From CAWCGU01 sp963795195 (GTDB lineage Bacteria > Actinomycetota > Thermoleophilia > Solirubrobacterales > 70-9), in the NCBI GenBank assembly GCA_963795195.1, contig CAWCGU010000006.1, forward strand, positions 2,666,001 through 2,730,000: 64,000 nucleotides of DNA, written 5' to 3'. Positions 16,509 through 24,947 of the stretch are shown in pieces. The notes beneath the pieces are model-generated. The model saw only the letters and a list, made by a program, of their open reading frames with translations. It was not told the origin of the DNA and did no database searches. A program made the translations under genes and the position numbers. Numbering within the stretch: the stretch's first letter is position 1; each line of letters starts with the position of its first letter.

Positions 16509-19500
16509 GTGTTTTTCGTGGTGGGGTCAGGGACGATCCAGCATCGCAGGCACGAAGGCCGGCTCGGAGCGATGGTTGCGCTGCTCGTCGCCGCGGCGAC
16601 TTTGTTCGCCGGAATCCACTCCGGGTCAGGCCTGGCCCAGTCTCCCGAATCTGGTGCCGCGGCCTCCGGCGCCAGCGGCATCCGCATCGTCAGTCCCGCC
16701 CACAACGGCCGGGTGACGGGTGCCAGGCTTGCCGCTCGGGTGAGGACTCCCGCCTCCCGGATACGGGCGACCCTTGACGGCATCAACGTCACGCGGCGCT
16801 TCCATCGGGGGCCGAACGGGATGTGGCGCGCGACGCTGAAGCGCGGCCGGGACTTCGGCCGCGGGCCCGGCGCGCTCACGATCGCAGCAGGCAACGGCTC
16901 CGGCCAGGACGTCGCGGTCGCCGCCTTCCGCGTGCTGCGCCGCGACGACGAACGCCTGCGGGTCACGCCGAACGCCGAACGCGTCGCCGCGCCGGTCTCC
17001 TTCCGGGTTCGAACCACCCATGAGATCACGAGGCGGCAGGTGCGCGTCAACGGTGACCGGGTTCGTGGGGCGCTGAGCGACCACGACGACAGCATGGGTC
17101 TGCGGGCGCAACTTTCCCCGCGCCACGGGCTGCACTACGGGACCAACCGGGTGACGTTCGTCGTCGAGCACGCCGACAGCACGCTCTCACGCGTCAGCCA
17201 CACGATCACCGTTCCGCGCACGAAGCCCCTGCCCGACGCCGGGCGTGACCGCATCACCGCCAGACACAGCGCCGTCCGTCTCGACGGATCCGCGACCCGC
17301 GCCCCACGGCGCTCGCAGGAGCTGAGCTATCGCTGGCGGGTCGTCGACGCCCCGGAGGGCTCTTCTGCGGGGGTCGAGTCCGCCGAGCGCCGGCCGTCGT
17401 TCAAGCCCGACCTGCCGGGCACCTATCGGGTGCGGCTGATCGCCGTCGCACGCGCCGGCGCCGGCGCGGCGGCATCGGCAAGCGCTGCCGACGAAGTGAT
17501 GGTCGAGGCGACTCCGACCGCCGAGGCCCTGGGGTCGCGGGTGCAGACGATCACCGCAGACGGCGGCATCCAGATCGAGGACGACCACTACCCGCCCAGC
17601 GGCGAGGCGAAGGACTGGGTGCACATGCTCGTCGTCAACTCAACCACGCTGAAGCCCAGCGGTCCCGGCGACAACACCTACAGCATCGGGGACTACAAAA
17701 CGCTGATCAACCACGCGAAGGCGGCGGGGCCCGACGACCTCGTGATCATCACGGGCCAGGGCAAGTCGGTGCAGACCTTCAACGGCCTGCTGCCCTCCGA
17801 GAACGGCGATGCCCTCAAGCAGGTCTTCGCTCACATCGGGGCCACGATCAACGTGGAGGGCTCGACGTACACGGGCATCGACGCCTTCAACCTCGGTGCC
17901 TGGTCCGTTATCGGCCAAGCGGGCATGACCGCGGGGTCGGCTTGGCAGAACTACAGGGTCACCCAGCCCGGCATCCCGGGCTTTCTCAGCGGCAGCCCCG
18001 GTCAGGTGGGCAGCCTCAACGGCTACCTGCCTCAGGTGATCGGGACTGGTTCGCAGTTCGTCTCCCCGGAGTTCGCGGCCATCGACACCAAGGCTGATGG
18101 ATCCACCGCGAGCCGCAACGTGATCAAGGTCGGCGAGTCGACCTACACCTCGGAAGAGATCGGGGGGGAGCGGGCGATGGGCATTCAGATGCTGGTGCTC
18201 GACGGCTCGACGCTGGCCAAGCAGTCGGAGGCGACCTTCGTGCTGCGCAACCCCGACGGCAGCCTCAACGAGGACGGCTTGTCGAAGCTGAGCCAAGCGC
18301 TCGAGCTCGCGAAGGACCCGCCGCCGAACCAATTCCCGAACGAGCGCTTCCAGCCCCCGCTGGTGATCGCGCAGAGCTTCGGCAACACCGACAATGCGAA
18401 TCTGCGCTGGGTCGCCGACTCCAGCCACTGGGTCAACGACCGGCTACCCGATTGGGGCAAGAGCGGCGACGACGACGATCCCGAGTTCCAGAAGTGGTGT
18501 GGCGACCGCGAAACCCCGCGCCAGAACATCGACTGTTATTCCCAGGATCAGGACGACTTCCCGAACACGCCGGAGGGGCTTGGCGACGCCTCCACGTTCA
18601 CCAACGGAGTCGGCCTGATGGCGGGGATGCCGGCGCGGACCGCCGTGGCCAACTTCGGACGCGCGGTAATCGACTCAGCCGGCAAGCGGGTCGCAGCTCC
18701 GGAGGCAGTGGTGCTGGTCGGGTCCGCGCACGCCTACAACCCGGGCGATGTCACCGTCCGGGTGGGCGAAGATGGCTCCCGCCTGGTCGGCACCCTGCGA
18801 CGCACGAACCAGTCGCAGTGGACCGTGTCTGTTCCCGGCAACGACCCCAGATTTGACACCGGCAGCTTCTGGGGGCTCGCCATGACGCCGCCGCAGCCGT
18901 GGAAGCTCGAGCCCAGCTCCGAGCCCGGCATGGACGAAGCCCACCTGGCCGTGATCAACGAGATCTGGCCCTCTGACGCGGTCTGCCAGAACCCGCGGAC
19001 CGACCCCTGCATCAGCGACGTTCGCGACGAGTACGCGCGGCGCCTGTCCGACTCACAGTGGGGTGGCTGGCGTCAGGAACTGACTTCCCTGGTCGCGAAC
19101 CCTCCGGCCACGATGAGCGCCGACGGAGTCGCGGCGCTCGGCAGGCTCGGGCCGCTGCTCGCGACCGAGTTCCTCCAGGTCAACGCACTGCGAAACCTCT
19201 TCGTCGAATACGAGAACGTCTTCACCAACGCCCAGGTCGACATCGTTCTCAACATGACGACCATCGGAGGGTCGGTCATGAGCGCGGCCTTCCGCGACTC
19301 GCGCGCCTACCAAACCCAGCTCGAGTCCGAGAAGGCCACGGTTGACTCCGAGGCTCCCTTCGGAGATGCCTTCTACTTCGCCGCCGACATCTTCGACCTC
19401 TTCCCCGAAGGGGAGTTCGTCGGCGGCCCGCTTTCGCTGCTCGCAAGCGGCTGGGACCTGTTCAGCAGCATTGCGGGCAGCGACACCTCGAGCAAGGAGA

Positions 19501-20366
19501 CTGCACCCGAGCTTCCCGACTACCCGAACTTGATTCGTGATGAGGCGAATCAGCTCGGCACGGCTCTCGCCGACCAGTACGACGACCTCAAATACACGTT
19601 CATCTACCTGCTCGACCTGTTTGCCTCCGATCCGATCAAGCTGGCGACCGCCGCGGCAAACGCCAACAATCTCGCCGTCTGGGGCCTCGAAGCCGGCGGG
19701 GATCCCGAGAAGTTCCTCTCGCGCTCGATCGCGATGGCGACCAAGGCCGCGTTCTTCAACGGCCTGATGCCGGTCGCCTACGACAACTGGGTGGTTGCGC
19801 CGACCAACACTTCAACGGGCAACGAGGGTTTCTCGCACTCCGATCCGGCCACCGCGGGGCCGAGCAACTACCACTGCGATGACGGGCCGAATCCGTTCCA
19901 GTCCTATCCGGCCAAGGCCGACGATGTCCCACCCGAGTCGCTGCACTGGGTGCGATTCGAGCAGAGCTCCCCGAACAGCCCGACCCCGCTCCAGACCTCG
20001 CAGAATCGCGATTCGCAAGGGGTGGTGCCCGAATCGGGTGCCCGCCTGCACTTCACCGGGCGTGGGCTGAAGAGCAAGTCGTACCCGATGCGCCTGACGA
20101 GCAACAACTCAGACAGCCTCGCCCCGGGCACGGTCGACTACACCGACACCCTGCCTCAGAACGAGAACGTCGAGTCGGGAGCCTCGCCCGCGGGCTCCAC
20201 CATGGAGATGCTTTTCGTCCCTCCGTCCAGCGACTCCAAGCCCAATGACCCGAAGGGGCTGGCCATGAACAAGGACGAGTTCTTCGGTCTCGAGGCCTGG
20301 AGCACGCCGAAGCTGATGTGCGGCGCCCCGCTCGACCGCAACCTGAGCAACTACTTCGCCAACTGA
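16509..20366 (+). CDS. large secreted protein with PKD-like and ILEI/FAM3-like regions
   Basis: 1,285 residues from GTG 16509; ATG 16572, with GGAG just upstream, is an equally plausible start. Both leave a signal peptide around 'MVALLVAAATLFAGIHSGSG'. Residues about 55-240 form Ig-like strands. About 243-330 resemble a PKD domain (PDAGRD, AVRLDGSAT, LSYRWRVVD, PGTYRVRLIAVA). About 370-480 ('MLVVNSTTLKP', 'DLVIITGQGKSVQTF', 'GAWSVIGQAGMTAGSAW') have the layout of an ILEI/FAM3-type domain, with a second weaker copy near 560. The C-terminal 700 residues are unassigned, rich in Asn/Asp/Trp, and contain an internal hydrophobic helical region around 950-1010. It is followed 18 bases later by the NHL genes. 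Extracellular location is likely; its role is unknown. Confidence 0.7.
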   Translation: MFFVVGSGTIQHRRHEGRLGAMVALLVAAATLFAGIHSGSGLAQSPESGAAASGASGIRIVSPAHNGRVTGARLAARVRTPASRIRATLDGINVTRRFHRGPNGMWRATLKRGRDFGRGPGALTIAAGNGSGQDVAVAAFRVLRRDDERLRVTPNAERVAAPVSFRVRTTHEITRRQVRVNGDRVRGALSDHDDSMGLRAQLSPRHGLHYGTNRVTFVVEHADSTLSRVSHTITVPRTKPLPDAGRDRITARHSAVRLDGSATRAPRRSQELSYRWRVVDAPEGSSAGVESAERRPSFKPDLPGTYRVRLIAVARAGAGAAASASAADEVMVEATPTAEALGSRVQTITADGGIQIEDDHYPPSGEAKDWVHMLVVNSTTLKPSGPGDNTYSIGDYKTLINHAKAAGPDDLVIITGQGKSVQTFNGLLPSENGDALKQVFAHIGATINVEGSTYTGIDAFNLGAWSVIGQAGMTAGSAWQNYRVTQPGIPGFLSGSPGQVGSLNGYLPQVIGTGSQFVSPEFAAIDTKADGSTASRNVIKVGESTYTSEEIGGERAMGIQMLVLDGSTLAKQSEATFVLRNPDGSLNEDGLSKLSQALELAKDPPPNQFPNERFQPPLVIAQSFGNTDNANLRWVADSSHWVNDRLPDWGKSGDDDDPEFQKWCGDRETPRQNIDCYSQDQDDFPNTPEGLGDASTFTNGVGLMAGMPARTAVANFGRAVIDSAGKRVAAPEAVVLVGSAHAYNPGDVTVRVGEDGSRLVGTLRRTNQSQWTVSVPGNDPRFDTGSFWGLAMTPPQPWKLEPSSEPGMDEAHLAVINEIWPSDAVCQNPRTDPCISDVRDEYARRLSDSQWGGWRQELTSLVANPPATMSADGVAALGRLGPLLATEFLQVNALRNLFVEYENVFTNAQVDIVLNMTTIGGSVMSAAFRDSRAYQTQLESEKATVDSEAPFGDAFYFAADIFDLFPEGEFVGGPLSLLASGWDLFSSIAGSDTSSKETAPELPDYPNLIRDEANQLGTALADQYDDLKYTFIYLLDLFASDPIKLATAAANANNLAVWGLEAGGDPEKFLSRSIAMATKAAFFNGLMPVAYDNWVVAPTNTSTGNEGFSHSDPATAGPSNYHCDDGPNPFQSYPAKADDVPPESLHWVRFEQSSPNSPTPLQTSQNRDSQGVVPESGARLHFTGRGLKSKSYPMRLTSNNSDSLAPGTVDYTDTLPQNENVESGASPAGSTMEMLFVPPSSDSKPNDPKGLAMNKDEFFGLEAWSTPKLMCGAPLDRNLSNYFAN

Positions 20367-20384
20367 CCAGGTGAAAGGGAAGGC

Positions 20385-21923
20385 ATGATCACTCATTCGA
20401 GGCTCAAGGTCACGCTGGTAACCGCGGCGCTGGCCGCGCTGGCGCCCGGCACCGCAGCAGCCGCCACGGGCAACATCTACACGGTCGCCGGAGGCGGGGG
20501 CGCACTCGGCGACAACGGCCCCGCGGTCGATGCCCAGCTCACGGATCCCGCGGGCGTCGCCCTCACCGCCGACGGCGGCTACCTGATCGCCGACCTCAAC
20601 GCACACCGTATCCGCAGGGTCTCGCCGCTGGGGATCATCACGACCGTCGCGGGCACGGGCGTCGCCGGCTTCAGCGGTGACGACGACCCTGCCGCTTCCG
20701 CCCAAATCAACGCACCCGACGACGTAGCCGTCACCGCCGACGGCGGCTACCTGATCGCCGACGAAGGCAATCGGCGGGTCCGCAAGGTCGAGCCCGACGG
20801 AACGATCGACACGGTCGCCGGCGACGGCAGCGCCTGCGGGAACCCAGCGGGAGTCTGTGGTGACGGTGACCACGCCACCGGTGCCCAACTCAGCGGCCCG
20901 ACCGCGGTCGCGGTCACCCCCGACGGCGGTTTCCTGATTGCCGACGACGCCGACCACAAGGTGCGCAAGGTCTCCGCGAGCGGCATCATCTCGACAATCG
21001 CGGGCACCGGCACCGTCGGCTCGGCTGGTGACGGTGGGCCGGCGACTTCGGCCCAGTTCAACGCGCCGCTGGGCGTCGCGTCTGCCGCGGACGGGGGCAT
21101 CCTGATCGCTGACCAAGGCAACCACAACATTCGTTTCGTCGCGCCCGACGGCACGATCTCCACCGTAGCCGGGACCGGGACCCAGGGGTTCTCGGGCGAC
21201 GGGGGTCCTGCGACGCAGGCGCGACTCAACTCTCCCGTGGGCGTCGAGTTTGCTCCCGACGGCAGCTTCGTGATCTCCGACCAGTTCAACCATCGCGTCC
21301 GCCGCGTCTCCCCGAACGGGACGATCACGACGATCGCCGGGACCGGGGTCCAGGGGTTCTCGGGCGACGGCGGCCTCGCAACCGCGGCCGAGCTCTTCGG
21401 CCCCGGCCCGGGGCTGGCTGTCACACCGGGTGGCGGCATCCTCTTTCCGGACCAGTTCAACAACCGCATCCGCTGGATTGACACCGACCTGCGAGCGCCC
21501 GGAACCGGCGGCACGGGGCCGCAGGGCACTGACGGCCCGCAGGGTCCGGCAGGCACCTCGGGACCGAACGGGCCCCAGGGCCCGACCGGGCCGACCGGGA
21601 TGGCGGGCGAGACCTTCAGCCAGCTCGTTGTGGTGCTTGCGGCCAATCGTGTCCGAGCTCGCCCGCGGGCAAGGCTGAGGCTGAACTATGCCGCGACGAT
21701 CGCCGCCAGCGTCGAGGCCAGCCTGACACGTGTCAAGCGCGGCAAGGCGCGCCGGCGCCCGCTCCAGAGCACGAGCCAGGATGCCGAAGCGGGGCGCAAC
21801 ACGCTGCGCCTGCGCGCCCCCCGCAAGCCTGGGCGATATCGGCTTTCGGTGACCGCGACCAGCGCAGACGGCCAAACCGCAACCGACGCCGCCCTCGTTT
21901 CCGTCAAGGGCGGGAGGCGGTGA
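20385..21923 (+). CDS. secreted six-bladed NHL propeller with collagen-like tail (paralog 1)
   Basis: 512 residues from ATG 20385, with GGGAAGG upstream. After a signal peptide (ALAPGTAAAA) there are six NHL-type repeats of about 55 residues, each with 'ITTVAGTG..GFSGDGGPA', a 'AQLxxPxGVA' turn and 'DGGYLIADxxNHRIRRV', which should close a six-bladed beta-propeller. Repeat 3 has an insert with two cysteines (SACGN, VCGDG). Around residues 375-410 there are about 12 collagen-like Gly-x-y triplets (GPQ, GTD, GPA, GPT), then a C-terminal beta-sandwich ending 'RYRLSVTATSADGQTA'. It probably acts in adhesion or binding outside the cell. The next gene is a paralog starting just after its stop. Confidence 0.85.
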   Translation: MITHSRLKVTLVTAALAALAPGTAAAATGNIYTVAGGGGALGDNGPAVDAQLTDPAGVALTADGGYLIADLNAHRIRRVSPLGIITTVAGTGVAGFSGDDDPAASAQINAPDDVAVTADGGYLIADEGNRRVRKVEPDGTIDTVAGDGSACGNPAGVCGDGDHATGAQLSGPTAVAVTPDGGFLIADDADHKVRKVSASGIISTIAGTGTVGSAGDGGPATSAQFNAPLGVASAADGGILIADQGNHNIRFVAPDGTISTVAGTGTQGFSGDGGPATQARLNSPVGVEFAPDGSFVISDQFNHRVRRVSPNGTITTIAGTGVQGFSGDGGLATAAELFGPGPGLAVTPGGGILFPDQFNNRIRWIDTDLRAPGTGGTGPQGTDGPQGPAGTSGPNGPQGPTGPTGMAGETFSQLVVVLAANRVRARPRARLRLNYAATIAASVEASLTRVKRGKARRRPLQSTSQDAEAGRNTLRLRAPRKPGRYRLSVTATSADGQTATDAALVSVKGGRR

Positions 21924-21924
21924 G

Positions 21925-23514
21925 GTGATCGGGGCATCCAGACGCCGCGGGCGACCCCCAGGATTGCTCGCTGTGGCGATCGCAGCTGTGACAGCGCTCG
22001 CGATCACAACCGGCGTCACCTCCGCCGAAGCTGCGACCAACAACCTCTTCAACATCGCCGGCGACGGGACCGCCGCCTTCGGCGGCGACGGCGGCCTGGC
22101 GCGCGAAGCGCAACTCAACCGTCCCACCGACGTCATCCCGACCGCGGACGGCGGCTACCTCGTCGCCGACCAGAACAACCATCGCATCCGCGGTGTCTCC
22201 GTCAACGGCCAGATATCGACGGTCGCGGGCACAGGCACGGGCGGCTACAACGGCGAGGGTCCCGCCGGCTCGGTTCAGCTGCACTCCCCGACCGGTGTCG
22301 CGCTCAGCCCCGACGGAGGGTTCCTCGTCGCCGACCAGCTGAACAACCGGATCCGCAAGGTCGTTGGAGGCCAGGTCACCACGGTTGCGGGTGACGGCAT
22401 CGCCTGCACTCCCGCGGTCGCCAGCTGCGGAGACGGGGGCCTTGCCGTCAACGCCCAGCTTCACGACCCCACCGGTGTCGCGCCGACCCCCGACGGCGGA
22501 TTCCTGATCGCCGACCAGCTCGACAACCGCATCCGCAAGGTTTCTGCGGACGGCCAGATCTCCACATTGGCCGGCAACGGATCACCGTGTGTGAACCCAC
22601 TCACCCCCTGCGGCGACGGCGGTCCAGCGATCGCCGCTCAGCTCAGCGGGCCGGCCGCGGTCGCGGCCACCCCCGACGGTGGCTTTCTGATCGCCGACTC
22701 CGGCAGCAATCGCATCCGCCGGGTGTCGACCACGGGCACGATCACGACGGTCGCGGGTATCGGTAGTGCCTGCTCTGCCCCGACAGCGCCCTGCGGCGAC
22801 GGCGGTCCCGCACTCGCGTCGCAGCTCAACGCGCCGAGCGATGTGTTTGTGGCGGGCGACGGCAGCACCCTGATCGCCGACCGCTTCGACCATCGAGTGC
22901 GCAGGGTGGATGCCGACGGCCGGATCACAACGGTCGCGGGAACCGGCACGCAGTGCGCGCCTTCAACAGACCCCTGCGGACACGGCGGCCAGGCTACGGC
23001 TGCACTGCTCGCTTTCCCGACGGGTGTGGCGGTCACGCAGGAGGGCGGACTGCTGATCGCCGACGAGTTCGATCACCGCATCCGTCTCGTCGATTCAGAC
23101 CTTCGCGACCGCGAGCGCGGGCTGCCGGGGCCGCCTGGGCCGCCCGGCGATCCCGGCCCCTCCGGACCGCCTGGGCCGCCGGGCGCCCCCGGGCCGGTTG
23201 GCGAACCCGGCCCCCAGGGGTCCCCGGGCGCCGCTTCCTCGCGCCTCGCCGTGAGGCTCCTGGGCGTCCGGCACCATCGCGGAACGAGGACCAGCTTCTC
23301 GATCTCCTACCGCGTCACGGCCATTGCGCGGGTCGAGCTGTCGATTTCGCGCGCGGGACGAGTGCGGGCGCGCGCCAGAGCTCGCGCGCATGCCGGGCGC
23401 AATCGGCTGCGGATCCGCGTGCCGTCCCCCGGCGCACGGTATCGCCTCACGGTGACCGCGACGAATGCCCGTGGCCAGCGGGCGCAGGACCGCGGTCTCG
23501 TCACGATCCGCTAG
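21925..23514 (+). CDS. secreted six-bladed NHL propeller with collagen-like tail (paralog 2)
   Basis: 529 residues from GTG 21925, two bases after the stop of paralog 1, so the two form one operon. It has the same architecture: signal peptide (TTGVTSAEA), six NHL repeats with 'GGFLIADQLxNRIRKV', and a run of about 13 Gly-x-y triplets rich in Pro (GPP, GDP, GAP, GEP) near residues 396-434. The tail is strongly basic ('RVRARARARAHAGRNRLRIRV') and ends 'RYRLTVTATNARGQRA'. Repeats 3-6 each contain a paired-cysteine insert before CGDGG or CGHGG, likely disulfides that stabilise blades. The tandem copies probably arose by duplication. Binding partners are unknown. Confidence 0.85.
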   Translation: MIGASRRRGRPPGLLAVAIAAVTALAITTGVTSAEAATNNLFNIAGDGTAAFGGDGGLAREAQLNRPTDVIPTADGGYLVADQNNHRIRGVSVNGQISTVAGTGTGGYNGEGPAGSVQLHSPTGVALSPDGGFLVADQLNNRIRKVVGGQVTTVAGDGIACTPAVASCGDGGLAVNAQLHDPTGVAPTPDGGFLIADQLDNRIRKVSADGQISTLAGNGSPCVNPLTPCGDGGPAIAAQLSGPAAVAATPDGGFLIADSGSNRIRRVSTTGTITTVAGIGSACSAPTAPCGDGGPALASQLNAPSDVFVAGDGSTLIADRFDHRVRRVDADGRITTVAGTGTQCAPSTDPCGHGGQATAALLAFPTGVAVTQEGGLLIADEFDHRIRLVDSDLRDRERGLPGPPGPPGDPGPSGPPGPPGAPGPVGEPGPQGSPGAASSRLAVRLLGVRHHRGTRTSFSISYRVTAIARVELSISRAGRVRARARARAHAGRNRLRIRVPSPGARYRLTVTATNARGQRAQDRGLVTIR

Positions 23515-23542
23515 AACGCGGTTCTCTATCCTGATCCGTCCC

Positions 23543-24253
23543 ATGGCCTCCGATCGCCCAAAGCTGAAGGTCGCCGCGCGCGAGCATTTTGGTTCGCGGG
23601 CGACGCGTCGCATGCGCCGTGAGGGTCTGATCCCGGGCGTTGTCTACGGCGGCGGCGGCGAAGCCCGTTCCTTCCAGGTCGGCGACCGGGACCTGCGGGC
23701 GGTCCTTTCCGCCGGCAGCGCCGTCCTCGATCTCGAGTTCGACGGCGGGTCGGCCACCCCCGTGGTCGTCAAGGACCAGCAGCTTCACCCGGTGCGCGGC
23801 AACCTCCTGCATCTCGACTGCCTCGAGGTCCGCCTCGACGTCGAGATCGAGGCCGAGACGATCCTCGAGCTCGAGGGTGGCGAGGAATCGCCCGGCGTCA
23901 AGGAGGGCGGCGTGCTCGAGCACATCACCCGCGAGATCACAATTCTTGCTTTGCCGACGAGCATCCCCGAGCGCATCACCGTCGACGTCTCTGCGATGGA
24001 GATCAACGACACGATCCAGCTCGTTGACGTGATCCCGCCTGCCGGAGTCAAGTTCGTTGCCGAGAACCCCGAAGAGGTCACGGTCGCGACGCTGAGCCCG
24101 CCGCGCGTGGAAGAGGAACCGGAGGAGCTCGAGGAGGAAGCCGAACTCGTCGGCGAGGACGGCGAGCCGATCGAGGGCGAGGCCGCCGAGGGCGAGGGCG
24201 AGGCTGCCGCCGAAGGTGGCGGCGGCGACGACGGCGACTCCGGCGAGGAGTAG
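23543..24253 (+). CDS. rplY: 50S ribosomal protein L25, general stress (CTC) form
   Basis: 236 residues from ATG 23543. This is the 5S-rRNA-binding protein of the large subunit in its long CTC form. The N-terminal L25 domain shows 'REHFGSRATRRMRREGLIPGVVYGG', split over two strands. The TL5/CTC C-terminal domain shows 'PVVVKDQQLHPVRGNLLHLD' and 'VIPPAGVKFVAE'. The last 45 or so residues are an unusual Glu/Gly/Asp-rich acidic tail (EEEPEELEEEAELVGED and onwards), longer than in many CTC proteins. The gene is followed eight bases later by pth, the expected partner in actinobacteria. Confidence 0.93.
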   Translation: MASDRPKLKVAAREHFGSRATRRMRREGLIPGVVYGGGGEARSFQVGDRDLRAVLSAGSAVLDLEFDGGSATPVVVKDQQLHPVRGNLLHLDCLEVRLDVEIEAETILELEGGEESPGVKEGGVLEHITREITILALPTSIPERITVDVSAMEINDTIQLVDVIPPAGVKFVAENPEEVTVATLSPPRVEEEPEELEEEAELVGEDGEPIEGEAAEGEGEAAAEGGGGDDGDSGEE

Positions 24254-24261
24254 GGCTCCTG

Positions 24262-24891
24262 ATGTCCCTGCTCGGGCGACTGCGCTCGGGCGGCCGCGAC
24301 AGCGAGGAAGGCCCGCCCGCCGCGGGCTCTGTGCTGGTCGTCGGCCTCGGCAACCCCGGATCGCGCTACACCCGAACGCGTCACAACCTTGGCTTCGAGG
24401 TTGCCGCCGAGCTCTCGCGCCGCTGGGACCTGCCCCGCGCCAAGGAGAAGTTCAAGGGCCGCATCGCTGAGGGACGCATCCGGCCGGGCGGGCCGAGGGT
24501 GGCGGTGCTGATTCCGCTGACCTACATGAACGAGTCGGGCCAAGCAGCCGGGCCCGCCTTCGGTTCGATGCGGATTCCGCTCGAGCGCGTGGTCGTCCTC
24601 CACGACGAGATCGACCTTCCCTTCGGCGAGGTTCGCAGCAAGCAGGGAGGCGGCGCCGGCGGCCACAACGGGCTCAAGAGCCTGCGGACCGCCCTCGGTG
24701 GCGATGCCTTCTGGCGCGTGCGAGGCGGCGTTGGGCGACCCGACACCACGGATCCGGAGATCGTCTCGGCGCACGTGCTCGGCCGCTTCCGGGAGAGCGA
24801 TGGCGAGGTCCGGGAGTTGATTGCGCGTACAGCGGACGAAGCGGAGCGACTCATCGAACAAATCGCCGAAGCTGAAAGGGTGGGGGCGTGA
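24262..24891 (+). CDS. pth: peptidyl-tRNA hydrolase
   Basis: 209 residues. Pth releases peptides from prematurely dropped peptidyl-tRNA. The signature N-terminal loop 'VVGLGNPGSRYTRTRHNLGF' holds the catalytic His and the conserved Asn. 'PLTYMNESGQA' and 'VLHDEIDLPFGEVRSKQGG' carry the substrate-binding Asn and the catalytic Asp, and 'GGHNGLKSL' follows. A roughly 20-residue N-terminal extension (MSLLGRLRSGGRDSEEG) precedes the core. The start is ATG 24262, eight bases after the rplY stop. The stop codon lies at the left edge of a 57-bp repeat preceding the crotonase gene. Confidence 0.95.
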   Translation: MSLLGRLRSGGRDSEEGPPAAGSVLVVGLGNPGSRYTRTRHNLGFEVAAELSRRWDLPRAKEKFKGRIAEGRIRPGGPRVAVLIPLTYMNESGQAAGPAFGSMRIPLERVVVLHDEIDLPFGEVRSKQGGGAGGHNGLKSLRTALGGDAFWRVRGGVGRPDTTDPEIVSAHVLGRFRESDGEVRELIARTADEAERLIEQIAEAERVGA

Positions 24892-24947
24892 GCGCGGAGC
24901 AGATTTCCCTGATGCCGGATGCGAAGCGCGATCCAGGCGTGTCATGA
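24891..24947 (+). repeat. 57-bp intergenic repeat, copy 2 (possible leader peptide)
   Basis: This is the partner of the repeat at 514-570. Here it can be read from a GTG at 24,888 as a 19-codon ORF with SAEQISLMPDAKRDPGVS, stopping in a TGA that overlaps the ATG of the crotonase gene (ATGA). Copy 1 gives SAGPIPMMPGAKCDPVIS in the same register, and its stop overlaps an in-frame TTG of the next gene. Matching layout at both sites favours a functional leader or a mobile repeat over chance. Confidence 0.5.

Noticed and set aside
20109..22136. 675-codon minus-strand frame with repeats
   Set aside because: Its repeats mirror the NHL repeats of the plus-strand genes; composition is Gly/Arg/Asp-rich with no family signature.
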